From NCBI RefSeq assembly GCF_000715075.1, contig NC_134085.1, forward strand, positions 152,672,178 to 152,736,177: a DNA stretch of 64,000 nt, read 5' to 3'. A program made the translations under genes and the position numbers. The stretch is from Nicotiana tabacum. Taxonomy: Eukaryota > Streptophyta > Magnoliopsida > Solanales > Solanaceae. Below are positions 10,161 through 21,394 of this stretch, one piece after another; position 1 is the stretch's first letter, and the number at the start of each line of letters is the position of its first letter. Below the pieces are notes generated by a model that saw only the letters and a list, made by a program, of their open reading frames with translations, was not told where the DNA came from and did not search any database.

Positions 10161-13100
10161 TCACTTGTCACCCTCAGCTGCTGCTAATTTCCTCCTCTGC
10201 TGATGTTCAGCAACTTTATAATCTACCACTTCATGAAATAAGTTAGGGTCTAATACACAGTCCTCACTTCCATATACAGCAGCTTGAACACTAGCCATCA
10301 GTTTTGCAATCTCTCTGCCTGAAAATCCCTCCGTCCTGGCAGCAGCTTCTCTAAGAATATCATCCGTCAACCCTTTTATCTCTATTTTCTGCTGCTGCTT
10401 CTTGAATAAGCTTGAAAAGAAACCAGGTTTCCTTTCCCCAGCTTGAGCTATATATCTTTCCAGATACAGTTTGATCAGCTTGAAGCGCTCACCTTCCCCA
10501 GGCAAAGGGAATTCGATGACTTCATCAATACGGTCTGCAACAGCTGAATCAAGATCACCAGGGCGATTTGTAGCTAAAGCAAGTACTATATCTTTTGACT
10601 GATCACCGGTGCGGAAAAGGAGGGCATTGAGGGCACTCCTCTGAGCTTCACTCATATAGGTTTTGTTTCGCCTGAAATTGACATGAAAAGGCAAGCTCAG
10701 AGATCTAATGGCTGAACAATCAAATTCTACATGTCCATCACCTAAACATTGTAAAAGAGTAAATCTGACAAGCATATAAATACCTGGCTATAGCTATAAT
10801 ATAAATATATATAAAAAAAAAAAAAAGAGAGAGAGAGAGATGATAGAACTGATTAATCTAGGGATCAATGTGGCATCATTTAATTTGGATGACATTTAAG
10901 GTCAGAATTTCCCTTCACCTAATCTCTCAACTTTGGCTCTGCCATCAAGTTAACAAGCAAGTCTGCCTACCTTCGCCTAAATGGAATCAGTTCAATTCTA
11001 TATATTGCTTCAGGGCTTCAAGAATCATCCAATTGAATTTTCAGGAGACTATTTGTTCTACAAAGTTATTCCCCTAGATGCAATTATTTGATCTCCATTG
11101 GACTAACTTCAGCAAGTTATCACTAAAACGAGAACAAGGTACTTGTAATGAGTTCATCATTGAGGCATGCCTAGCTATCCTGAAGGTGGGGTTTTTTCAG
11201 TGCCTTGCTACTAAAACAAATTCGACCAGTACATCTTAAAGTCAGAGAAGACCCCAGAGATCCCTGAACAAGATTATATGAAATTACTTTGTCGAAGGAA
11301 GTACACCTCCTAGCATGGTGGCGGGAATAAATAGTCAAACCTATCAAAAACTATTAAAGATCTCGATCAATCAAATGCAGCAATGCTAGGGGAAAGTCAC
11401 TTACTCGCACAAAAATGCATCTGCTTCGTCAATAAAAAGTAATAGACCCTTTCTGGATTTTTTGGACCAGTCAAATAACTGATGTATTTTAGTGACAGCC
11501 TGCGATCCCAGTGGCGCAACATCACCACCCGTCATCAATGCATAGTCAAGTCCCTGACAAAGAGAATCAAGCATATTATTGACCACCAACAAAATTAGAA
11601 TATCCAAGTTATAGATGTTCCATAAACGGAGTCCACCAACGTCAACACTCTCTTGAAAGATTGCCCTTGTAAAACTTATTTATGAGTCTCTAATTTCAGA
11701 ACTGTTATGCTTTGCATCGAAAAGCAATTTCTTTTTATCAGCGACTTTGTGTCAACTTATAAGATGGTTTATGTATGCCAGCTTGTGTGACACTCCCTAA
11801 CCCGTATGCAATACTTTAACAAGATTGAATGAAACACATACCATATAAGTAAATATGTAACGGTCGCCAAAAAAAATTAGCTAAGAAGAGAACAACAGAG
11901 GGGAGAAAGATCTTACAGATCTGCGAGCAAGCTCTCTAGCAACCATTGTCTTCCCTGTTCCTGGAGGACCATAAAAGAGCATGTTGCGAAATGGAGCTTG
12001 ATGGGATTTGGTATTAGCAGTAGCATTGGCTAATTGCTGAATCCTTTTTTCAAGAGATGGATGTAGAATGACATCCCCGAACCCTTTCTCAGACTTGGTT
12101 GCAGAACCTCCATTAGCACCCTTCGAGAGAGTGCTCATGGCTCGTGAGAAGAAGCCTGACCAAGGATATTTACCCCTAGATGACTCTCTGATCAATGATG
12201 GCTGTCCCAATATTCTGTCCACATAACTCCAGACAACTCTTGCACCTTCTCTGCAATTCAGATAACAAGCTCGCATCAGCCGTATTTAGCCACACTAGTG
12301 ACTACAAGTAGAAGTACTGGCAAAATATCTTCAAGAACAACCACAGAATCCAAGAGAGACAGGGTAACCAAAACTTTAATAGTTTACCCACCACCAGATT
12401 CCAAATAAACCAACTTCTTAGTATTGGCCGTTAAAATAAACAAGTGTATTATCAATAGAGGGAGCAGTCAAACAAAACAAGTAGAGATATGAGAGTAACT
12501 AAATATTATATGAGTTCTGCATGGCTAAAATGGTAGAAATGCTTAAAAGATCAGATATCATTAGAGTAGGATTTCCTCGCCAGTGAATCTTCATTTCATC
12601 CAAACAAGGTGATTTGAATAATAGTGATGCTCAAACTAGAAGAAAGGGCAAAGAAGAATTGTCCCAATAACTACAAGAGGTTCACGAAGCCAGCGGAAAA
12701 AGATGATCCCACTGGGCCGTCATAAGCCACAGCTAAAATGATGGAAAAGTAAAGAACTGATCAACTCCTTCAACATATTTGACCACCTTAAAACCTTTAG
12801 TATAAACCAAGATGCATGTTAAAAAAATCTGATGTCTGTTCATGTGGTCTCTGAAAGAGGAAAAGAATATGCCTAAATCCCACAAATAATATTAAATAAG
12901 AAAATGCATATCACAACATTAAGCATGACTTGCAAGAGAATTGCACATGCAAACAACTTTATGTTGCTAATTTTGAAGATATATTACATACCTTGTTGTA
13001 TATATTCCAGCTGCAAGAGCAGTCACGCCACCAACAGCCACAACAAGCTTATTTTGATCCGTTAGTATTGCACGGAAACCACCTACATAAATGGATATCT

Positions 13101-15718
13101 TCACGTCAAAAGATAATATTTATTTTGCATCAGCAGTAGCCCAGAAATGCAACCCTACCTACATTTTGTGCATTTGCACAAATTAGTGGTGCTTGATGAC
13201 CTTTTTAAACAAAATAAATAAATGATACTGCTATTTATCTTTTGGAAGTTTTAATTCCCCACTCGGTAGTATCGGCACTAATCATAGTCGGCAGAGGCAT
13301 GCCAAGAATCAGAAGAATGCAGCATTTATAAATAGAGTCCAGAAAATATGTCAGGCGTTTTTAATTTTTCTAGTACACATATTGAAAAGGCTAAAAAGGA
13401 AAATGAGCATAGAAAGATGTGTAGATTATAAACTCACTAATTGTGTCTAACACCAGCAAGCAAATATTACTCCATAATACTAAAAGAACTACAAATCCAA
13501 ATCTTTTCCTGTTTCTCTTTCCCAAGAAACAGAAGAGTTAAATTGTCTCTTCAGCAAAAGTTATAAGCACAGCACATTGGCATGAAAGACAGGTTTAGAA
13601 GAAAAAATTCAACATCAAAACAAGAGATGTATTATGCAGGTCAATACTAATAACATGAACAAAATAGACTGATATGATCCATAATAAACATGGATAACCC
13701 GTATCAGCAAGCTAATAGATGGTCGTTAGAGAAGAACCTCCAATATGATCAAAAGTTGTGTTAATAGCAGCGACCCATTTCTCCCGTTCAGCATTTGCAC
13801 GGTCTACTAGTATTCTCCTGTTAACATCCTCAGCCAGCTTTGCTTCATGTGCTCTCCCCTCTGCTTCTGCCATAGCTCTCACTCTAATAGTTTCACGTTC
13901 TATCTCTGCTTTTTCTCTCTCTGTCTGGCGGCGCTGCGCTTGGATTTGTTCTTCTGTTGCTCGTCTAGCTGCCTCTTGTCTCAGAGCTGAATCCTCTTGC
14001 ATTTTTACCAACTCCTGATTTCTAGCTCTATGGTGCTCATTTTCTGCCTGCAGAATGCAAGCAGAAGTCAGTTTTATCATTTAAAGCAATACCAATTTAA
14101 CCATGACAATTAAAACACTTCACATGCCTGCATCCTTTTCCTTGCTAATTCATCTTCATATCGAGCCATCTGTGACTTGATTTGTGCCTGTTGCTGAGCT
14201 AATTTTTTTTGTTCGTCGTATATAACCCTTTGTCTCTCCTGTTAAAAGAAAGATAATCAATCATATATTTTTTCCTCCTTGGTACATAAATGTAAACTCC
14301 CTTGGGGTAGGGGTAAGGTCTGCGTACACTCTACCCTCCTCAGACCCTACTTGTGGGATTTTATTGGGTTGTTGTTGTTGGTACATAAATGTAAAGTTCA
14401 AATGTTGATATTACAAACAAGACAAGTGAAATGTGTTGCAATCAGATAAGTGAACAATAAATAGTTCCCAACAAGTGCACAAAGGGTTGTCGCATATTTT
14501 CTGGAAGAAATAGAAGTTCAATACACCCTACTTAGTTTAAACAAATGATATTTTTTGGAGGAGCAGCATGCAGAGACAGAAAAAACAAAGTATTAAGCAA
14601 GCAACACTCATATCTATTTCCAGTAGGGTAAAAACAAAATCCCTCACGTGGCTTAATTGTCTTCAAAGAATCGGGTCGTTTGCACTGGGTTAAGTTTGCA
14701 CATGGGAATACAGAACCATGTCCTCTACAGCCAATGAAATTTCTAATCCATTTTAACCAACCACTAATGCTTAATTACATATAGTAAACATTAAAGGAAG
14801 ATTTAGAGCAAAAACAAAACATAAATCAAGGAATATACTAATAAAACAATGGAGATTAAAACCAAAAACAAATTTTGAAATAAAATAACGGTGTAAGTTA
14901 CAACAAGATTTGTCAACTGATACTTCTGATTGCTGCTTCATTAAAAGGGAGAATTTTTTCTCAATCGTTCAACAAAAACAAATAAAAGGAACTTTCTTTT
15001 ATCGAGTTGATAAACAAGGAGTAGTTCACCATAGAATTTTAAGCTTACCGTCTCAGCTTGAGCTTGCAGTGCTTTAAACTCTTGCATTTTTGCAGTTAAC
15101 TCTACCTGTCTCGTATCTTCTTGCTTTTTAATCACTTCAAAAACCTACAAACAGAAAAACTAGGAATAATTTAAACTACATAAGAATAGATAAATCATTA
15201 TCTTTTTCACTATGAATTCCGCGGCATTTCCTTGTTTTTTTCTTTCTAAAACATCATTTAAACTACATAACAATAGATAAATCTTTACATTTTATAATTA
15301 AAACATTTTCCAATAAATTGATTCCCCAACAGTACCAAAAAAATTGGGATATAGGGGTTTAGTACATTACAATTGCCTTCTTAAGAATAAAGCTAGAAAA
15401 TCAACTAAGACTCCATACCTGTTTGGCACTTTTGGAACTATTAATCTCTCTCAAAGCCTTAGCACCTCTCTCCAAAGCCTCAGGATCAAAACCAGCTGAA
15501 GTAGTCCTCGGATTATCATTTCGAACCTTAGGAGGAGGCTCAGGAGTTGCAGCTGCCGGCTGAGGAACATCAGCAGGAGCACTCGGTACCTTATTAGAAG
15601 AGGTGGAAAACGGAGAGAAGCTGAAACCACCACCACCACCGTCGGCATAAGCAGTTTCTGTACCAAACTTAGCAGAAGCTAGGGCTGCAAATAGCCCTGC
15701 TGCATATGTTTTTCCCAT
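10161..15718 (-). CDS. ATAD3: ATPase family AAA domain-containing protein 3 (mitochondrial inner membrane AAA ATPase)
   Basis: Eight exons, all in frame, in gene order: 15718-15419, 15144-15049, 14238-14128, 14047-13738, 13082-12992, 12250-11917, 11553-11405 and 10671-10161, giving 633 residues. Order of parts: an Ala-rich N-terminus; a Pro-rich linker (about 45-70); a long charged coiled coil (about 80-275, Gln/Glu/Arg-rich with LARKRMQ); a hydrophobic segment ([15 protein letters not shown], about 288-302); then the AAA domain with Walker A GPPGTGKT (397-404), Walker [10 protein letters not shown] (451-459) and an Arg-finger region ATNRPGDLD. Length and order match ATAD3, which anchors in the inner membrane and organises nucleoids and cristae. 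Intron 3 uses a GC donor (CAG then GCATGT). Intron 3 also carries a SINE tail. The gene looks intact. Confidence 0.95.
10809..10840. repeat. Poly(A)-(GA)n microsatellite in ATAD3 intron 7
   Basis: An A-run of about 14 is followed by about six GA units. It sits just outside exon 8 and is likely length-polymorphic. No coding effect. Confidence 0.85.
14300..14385 (+). mobile_element. SINE tail in ATAD3 intron 3
   Basis: GGGGTAGGGGTAAGGTCTGC, then ACTCTACCCTCCTCAGACCC, then TTGTGGGATT, ending in TTGTTGTTGTTGG. This is the best-preserved SINE tail in the window and close to the tobacco TS 3' end. It lies antisense to ATAD3, 5'-truncated, and well away from the splice sites. Confidence 0.85.
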
Positions 15719-15753
15719 TTTCCCCCTTTCTTCTTTCGCGGTAAGAGTGAGAA

Positions 15754-15904
15754 TTAGGGTTTAAGGGTTTTTTCAGTGATTGTGGCTTGGAGAGGAAGAA
15801 AAGGAAGACGCCATAAAAATGTTACTTTTCTTGGGAGATTGGAAAAGAAGGTTCAGGGTTTATGTAGGGTTTGAGATCTTTTGGTGAAATGGCGGCTTTG
15901 GGCC
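15754..15904 (-). promoter_or_regulatory. ATAD3 upstream region with telo-box and site II word
   Basis: On the gene strand AAACCCTAA (15762-15754) lies about 36 bases before the ATG. A GGCCCA word lies at 15904-15899; its complement TGGGCC matches the site II core. Telo-box and TGGGCY site II words are known in promoters of plant genes for mitochondrial and ribosomal proteins, which fits the product. I see no TATA box. The match is by short words only. Confidence 0.45.
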
Positions 15905-16062
15905 TTTGTTAAGATCTGAACCGGACTTAGTGTTATGAACCGGGAATTAGTGGTTTATTTTGGATTTTCGGCGGGTTACTTGAGGCAAATAATTTCAATT
16001 AGGAACTAGACGACGTCGTTAAAAAATTGATTGAACATGATTTAAAATGTGGTATATAAGTA

Positions 16063-16366
16063 GGCATTTGGACGTAAGAATTGTAAAATTTGAAAAAATG
16101 GTGAAAAAAAATTCAAGTGAAAATGGTATTTGAAATTTAGAGTTGTGTTTGGACATAAATTTCAGTTTGTGTTGTTTTTGAAGTTTTGTGAGTGATTTGA
16201 GTGAAAATTATTGAAAAATAGCTTTTTGCAGTTTTTCAAATTTTCAAAAATTTCCAAAATGCATCTTCAAGTGAAAATTGAAAATTTTATGAACAAACGT
16301 TGATTTCGGAAAAAAGTGAAATTTTTTTGGAAAAATCTTCCATCAAAATTTATGTCCAAAGGGGCA
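16063..16366. mobile_element. MITE-like element, (G)CATTTGGACGTAA ends
   Basis: The left end GGCATTTGGACGTAAG and the right end TTATGTCCAAAGGGGC are imperfect inverted repeats around an AT-rich core of TTTGAAAAT-type words, which itself partly folds back. A relative with the same design lies at 33025-33338. No coding capacity. The superfamily is uncertain because a target duplication is not clear. Confidence 0.6.
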
Positions 16367-16411
16367 CTAAGTCGTAATACAATTTATAAGTCTCATTTGG
16401 AACATTACGAT

Positions 16412-17045
16412 TGTTTGATCAAAAAGTATTAAGCTTTTTGCTAAACTAATTAATGAAGAAAATAGAGGATAAATCTTAGCCAAAGATAATTAACTCTAGA
16501 TCTAAGTACATTGAATAAGAGAATAAGATATAATCAAGCTTATAAACATTCTAGGATCATATAAGATATCGAATATAGATGATAGACTTATATTCTTGAC
16601 GTATTATCCCGTGATGTAGTGATAAAAACGGAAAAGATGGAATGTCATCGACAGTAACGAGATCTATCTTTGTTGATTCAATAATCACGTTTACAGAGAT
16701 TTGTATTCACTATCTAAGCCTTTTTCTCGGTTTTATTCACCTCTTCTCTCTCTAGGAAATGAAGGCCTCCCTTCCTTGTATTTTTACCTCATATATATAT
16801 TATCCGCATTCCCTTTTGTCCAACGGTCCTTAACCAGAATGCCTTCATCCCTTGATTGTACTTCATGTCGCCTCCCTCGAGTATCACGATATTTACTTTG
16901 TCGTACAAGTTTTTTGACGGCTCGATCTCGGCAGTGGCCGAGATACTTGTTGTTATTGCGCCTTGTGGGTACGACCATGGCTTAGTCGACCCCTTACCAT
17001 TACTTTTAGCGCTAATCCACGTGTGATCAGATTTTGACCCATACA
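16412..17045 (-). repeat. LTR copy 1 (634 bp)
   Basis: Starts TGTTTGATC and ends CCCATACA (TG...CA). Contains a perfect 8-bp-arm inverted repeat at 16925-16944 (ATCTCGGC, 4 bases, GCCGAGAT) that recurs in copies 2 and 3. Very close to copy 2. Copy 3 differs more (for example GCTTGCATTCTTCAAG where copies 1-2 have ACTTATATTCTTGACG). Short open frames inside repeat in each LTR and are not genes. Confidence 0.85.
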
Positions 17046-17362
17046 CTTAGTCCCTCCGTCTATTGGGGTTGCCTCTTGGCGAGCTCGATGGGTGGACTCT
17101 GTTGATTCAAAAATTGGGAGAAATATGAATGCTTTATACGAGGGACGAGAACCTCATGGCGAGGTAGCGACGTGGCGCTTCTAGAATTGCGTCGAACCGC
17201 TATGTCAATTCAAAATTGGACTGTCACGTCAGTTCAGGATGTCATCAATATTCCCCATGCGTTATTATGGCGCACGGTTTCTAGGAATTGTGTCGTTTCC
17301 CGTGCCCTTTTCGTTTTCTAACTGGCGGCTCTTGGTTTTCCCGCTCAGGACATTTATATCCC

Positions 17363-17937
17363 TATAAATAGGGGGAGCCTCTCATTTAAATGTTACGTTT
17401 TTCAATTGCTTAAGAAAGAACTTCACAAATCTTCTCATCCTTCTTTAATCTCTCATATTTCTGCTTCTGCTAGGATTTGCTGTGACCGTTGTCTTTTTCC
17501 TTCGTTATTTTCGTTTCTTTCGATCAAAGAAAAAAAATGGCTAGTGCTTCTTCCTGCTTTGATAAAGTTGTAGGTGCTCTGGTACTGGAAAATGACATAT
17601 CCCTGCTCGAAGCAAGGAATGGAAGTGGTGGAAGACGAGGGTTTTCTAACGGTGGATGAGGTGGTTCCTCGCCCGGGGAAGGCGAGGATCAATTTTAACA
17701 GCCCCGTCAGAGATGAACCGAAGCTCGTTCCTTCCACGATGGATGCTAAGGAGCTCACGACGTTCAAAGAAAAATGAGGGATCCCTGATCACATTGAAAT
17801 GGTGCCGGCGGATCAGGACATAGTACATTTACACAGTTCGATCTTCTATGCTCCACTGCTGAAAGCGGATCTCTTCAGGAGGTCAGCGATTTTGGGTTGT
17901 CACACGGTGTGGCTGCGATGGCCCTAAGGGTTAGTTC
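17363..17937 (+). pseudogene. Truncated antisense gene relic, copy 1
   Basis: TATAAATAG at 17363-17371 is followed 174 bp later by an ATG at 17537. The first frame soon stops. A second frame carries the alignable part: VVEDEGFLTVDEVVPRPGKA, then after a TGA at 17775-17777 GIPDHIEMVPADQDIVH. This matches the N-terminal segment of the gene at 22941 (EDDEVPLVIEILPRPGRE; WVIPDYVDMRL and GDDIVH). About the first 120 codons survive. The sequence then jumps to a short intron-like piece ending TTTTTTTAG-ACTTACATG, the same acceptor as the last intron at 24762, and straight into the primer-site-like end. It is a deletion derivative, non-functional as read. Confidence 0.65.
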
Positions 17938-18037
17938 CCTTTTGGTTTTGTGACCTTTGTCTTTACACTGACTCTTTCTCTCCTCTCTCTTTTTTTAGAC
18001 TTACATGCTGGAGAAATCTCCACAAACGACGCCAAAT

Positions 18038-18669
18038 TGTTTGACCAAAAAGTATTAAGCTTTTTGTTAAGCTAATTAATGAAGAAAATAGAGGATAAAT
18101 CTTAGCCAAAGATAATTAACTCTAGATCTAAGTACATTGAATAGGAGAATAAGATATACTCAAGCTTATAAACATTCTGGGATCATATAAGATATCGAAT
18201 ATAGATGCTAGACTTATATTCTTGACGTATTATCCCGTGATGTAGTGATAAAGACGGAAAAGATGGAATGCCATCGACAATAACGAGATATATTTGTTGA
18301 TTCAATAATCACATTTACAGAGATTTGTATTCACTATCTAAGCCTTTTTCTCGGTTTTATTCACCTCTTCCCTCTCTAGGAAATGAAGGCCTCCCTTCCT
18401 TGTATATTTACCTCATATATATATTATCCGCATTCCCTTTTGTCCAACGGTCCTTAACCAGAATGCCTTCATCCCTTGATTGTACTTCATGTCGCCTCCC
18501 TCGAGTATCACGATATTTACTTTGTCGTACAAGTTTTTTGACGGCTCGATCTCGGCAGTGGCCGAGATACTTGTTGTTATTGCGCCTTGTGGGTACGACC
18601 ATGGCTTAGTCGACACCTTACCATTACTTTTAGCGCTAATCCACGTGTGATCAGATTTTGACCCATACA
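18038..18669 (-). repeat. LTR copy 2 (632 bp, shared middle LTR)
   Basis: Starts TGTTTGACC and ends CCCATACA. It serves as right LTR of the first unit and left LTR of the second, which is the hallmark of a tandem LTR-element array. The hairpin word lies at 18549-18568. Confidence 0.85.
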
Positions 18670-18986
18670 TTTAGTCCTTCCGTCTATTGGGGTCGCCTCT
18701 TGGCGAGCTCGATGGGTGGACTCTGTTGATTCAAAAATTGGGAGAAATATGAATGCTTTATACGAGGGACGAGAACCTCATGGCGAGGTAGCGACGTGGC
18801 GCTTCTAGAATTGCGTCGAACCGCTATGTCAATTCAAAATTGGACTGTCACGTCAGTTCAGGATGTCATCAATATTCCCCATGCGTTATTATGGCGCACG
18901 TTTTCTAGGAATTGTGTCGTTTCCTGTGCCCTTTTCGTTTTCTAACTGGCGGCTCTTGGTTTTCCTGCACAGGACATTTATATCCC

Positions 18987-19559
18987 TATAAATAGGGGGA
19001 GCCTCTCATTTAAATTTTACGTTTTTCAATTGCTTAAGAAAGAACTTCACAAATCTTCTCATCCTTCTTTAATCTCTCATATTTCTGCTTCTGCTAGGAT
19101 TTGCTATGACTGTTGTCTTTCCTTTATTTTTTTCGTTTCTTTCGATCAAAGAAAAAAAATGGCTAGTGCTTCTTCCTGCTTTGATAAAGTTGTAGGTGCT
19201 CCGGTACTAGAAAATGACATATCCCTGCTCGAAGCAAGGAATGGACGTGGTGGAAGACGAGGGGTTTCTAACGGTGGATGAGGTGGTTCCTCGCCCGGGG
19301 AAGGCGAGGATCAATTTTAATAGTCCCTTCAGAGATGAACAGAAGCTCGTTCCTTCCACGATGGATGCTAAGGAGCTCACGACGTTCAAAGAAAAATGAG
19401 GGATCCCTGATCACATTGAAATGGTGCCGGCGGATCAGGACATAGTACATTTACACAGTTCGATCTTCTATGCTCCACTGCTGAAAGCGGATCTCTTCAG
19501 GAGGTCAGCGATTTTGGGTTGTCACACGGTGTGGCTGCGATGGCCCTAAGGGTTAGTTC
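18987..19559 (+). pseudogene. Truncated antisense gene relic, copy 2
   Basis: A near copy of 17363-17937, with TATAAATAG at 18987-18995 and ATG at 19159 (172 bp apart). It has the same frameshift and the same stop (19397-19399), with small private changes (GFLTVDEVVPRPGKARI kept). Both copies share their defects, so the gene was already broken before the array was duplicated. Confidence 0.65.
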
Positions 19560-19659
19560 CCTTTTGGTTTTGTGACCTTTGTCTTTACACTGACTCTTTC
19601 TCTCCTCTCTCTTCTTTTAGACTTACATGTTGGAGAAATCCCCACAGACGACGCCAAAT

Positions 19660-20291
19660 TGTTTGACCAAAAAGTATTAAGCTTTTTGTTAAGCTAATTA
19701 ATGAAGAAAATAGAGGATAAATCTTAGCCAAAGATAATTAACTCTAGATCTAAGTAAATTGAATAAGAGAATAAGATATAATCAAGCTTATAAATTTTCC
19801 AGGATCATATAAGATATCGAATATAGATGATAGGCTTGCATTCTTCAAGTATTATCCCGTGATGTAGTGATAAAGACGGAAAAGATGGAATGACATCGAC
19901 AGTAACGAGATCTATCTTTGTTGATTCAATAATCACGATTATAGAGATTTGTATTCACTATCTAAGCCTTTTCTCGGTTTTCTTCATCTCTTCTCTCTTT
20001 AGGAGAGGAAGGCCCCCCTTTCTTGTCTTTTTACCTCCTATATATATTATCCGCATTCCCTTTTGTCCAATGGTCTTTAACCAGATTGCCTTCATCCCTT
20101 GAGTGTACTTCACGTCGCCCTCCTCGAGTATTACGGCATTTACTTTGCCGTACACGCTTTTTGACGGCTCGATCTCGGCAGTGGCCGAGATACTTGTTTT
20201 ATTGTGTCTTGTGCGTATGACCACAACTTAGTCGACCTCTTACCATTCCTTTTAATGTTAATCCACGTGTAGTCAGATTTTGACCCATACA
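19660..20291 (-). repeat. LTR copy 3 (632 bp)
   Basis: Starts TGTTTGACC and ends CCCATACA at 20291. More diverged than copies 1 and 2 are from each other. The adjacent primer-site-like block (19632-19659) is the best preserved of the set, reading TTTGGCGTCGTCTGTGGGG on the minus strand. Confidence 0.85.
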
Positions 20292-21394
20292 ACGAATTCA
20301 TCAGATTCAATCTCTGAAAAAATTATAATAAGGCAGCACGAATACGAATTAATAGGAACCCTATAATTTAAACTATAATTATTGTGTTATGTTATTAACT
20401 AATAGAAACTGGAGTATAAAATAATGACGTAAATTTGGGTTGTGTGATGTGCTTAAATTACAGTTATTAGTATATGAGTTGCTTTTTACGTTGTTATTAT
20501 ATGCATAATTAGCGTATCTATTTCTCGTTCTTATGTTTTAGTAAATATTTAACTTCCAATAAGTGAACAGACCGAGACATTATAGTACTGTCAAGGACTT
20601 AGAAACATGACTCTTTTTATTTACGAGTTGCCTTTTAGGTGTAGTCATCACTTAATATTTCATTATCTTGAGTTTTTATTGTGAACAGATGTTGACTGGA
20701 AAGAGTATTGATAATGAGTTTATAGATATGGATTCTCCCATTTAGTAAGTTAACTTTGAGTTTGACTCTCATATTGTGTCTATAACATTTTTCTAGCATA
20801 GTACTTAGAGAATGATTAGTTAAAAGTTACTGGTGAGTTTCTAAGATCATGTGAAGTTTCATTTTGGTTTTTCTCAAAATACAAAGGCTTACATGCTTAT
20901 TTCATAGAAATTAACATTATATAAGTATGTTTAATATATAATTAAACTTCATAAGCAAGATAAATGAATGTAAAAGTGCATCCAGCTATTTAGAATTGAT
21001 AAAAGATGCTCGTTGTGATTTGTGAATAACCCATTTGTTTTTCCTATTGACCGGTAAAGTTGTGATACTTATTCAGGAAAAGGTTTTGGAAACCCTCTTA
21101 TTGTGTTATGTTAGATTATCTATTAATTAGCTATGTTATAGTGTGATCATTACCAATATTAAGTAAGTAGGTCAACATCTAAGGGTGTAACCTAATGATC
21201 AATGAAAGTGGATGGAGAACCTTAACATCTTACATTGAAATATAATAGGGAAAAAATATACTAGATTATTTGTCTTACATATGTCAAATTTAGCTCGTAC
21301 ACCATCGTAAAAAAAAGGTTAGAGGTCGAAGAACAGTGTTATTTTTCAGGTATATGAGAATGCTTTAGTGTTCCAAATTATTAGTGGTGAAAAA
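20292..21394. other. AT-rich intergenic sequence
   Basis: I see no gene, no repeat with clear ends and no RNA gene. It is ordinary AT-rich sequence between the tandem LTR array and the foldback-like repeat. Confidence 0.5.

Larger units (their letters stand above)
16412..20291 (-). mobile_element. Gag-pol-less LTR element in tandem form: LTR-int-LTR-int-LTR
   Basis: Three LTRs (16412-17045, 18038-18669 and 19660-20291) alternate with two near-identical internal parts of about 990 bp (17046-18037 and 18670-19659). The step is 1626 then 1622 bp. The whole array is flanked by ACGAT (16407-16411) and ACGAA (20292-20296), a 5-bp target duplication with one change, so it behaves as one insertion later expanded by recombination. 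No gag, protease, RT or integrase is present. On the minus strand, sequence next to each right-hand LTR reads TTTGGCGTCGT(C/T)TGTGG, starting 3 bases inside the LTR edge like a tRNA primer site. On the same strand a purine-rich tract (GACGGAGGGACTAAG) precedes the left LTR. Retroelement polarity is therefore minus. Confidence 0.85.

Noticed and set aside
14121..14128. GT donor four bases downstream in ATAD3 intron 3 (CAT then GTGAAG)
   Set aside because: It would add 4 nt and shift the frame in exon 4; the GC donor keeps the conserved MQAEN junction.
16701..16985. 94-residue plus-strand frame repeated at 18325
   Set aside because: It lies in LTR sequence; the repeat of the frame follows from the repeat of the LTR.
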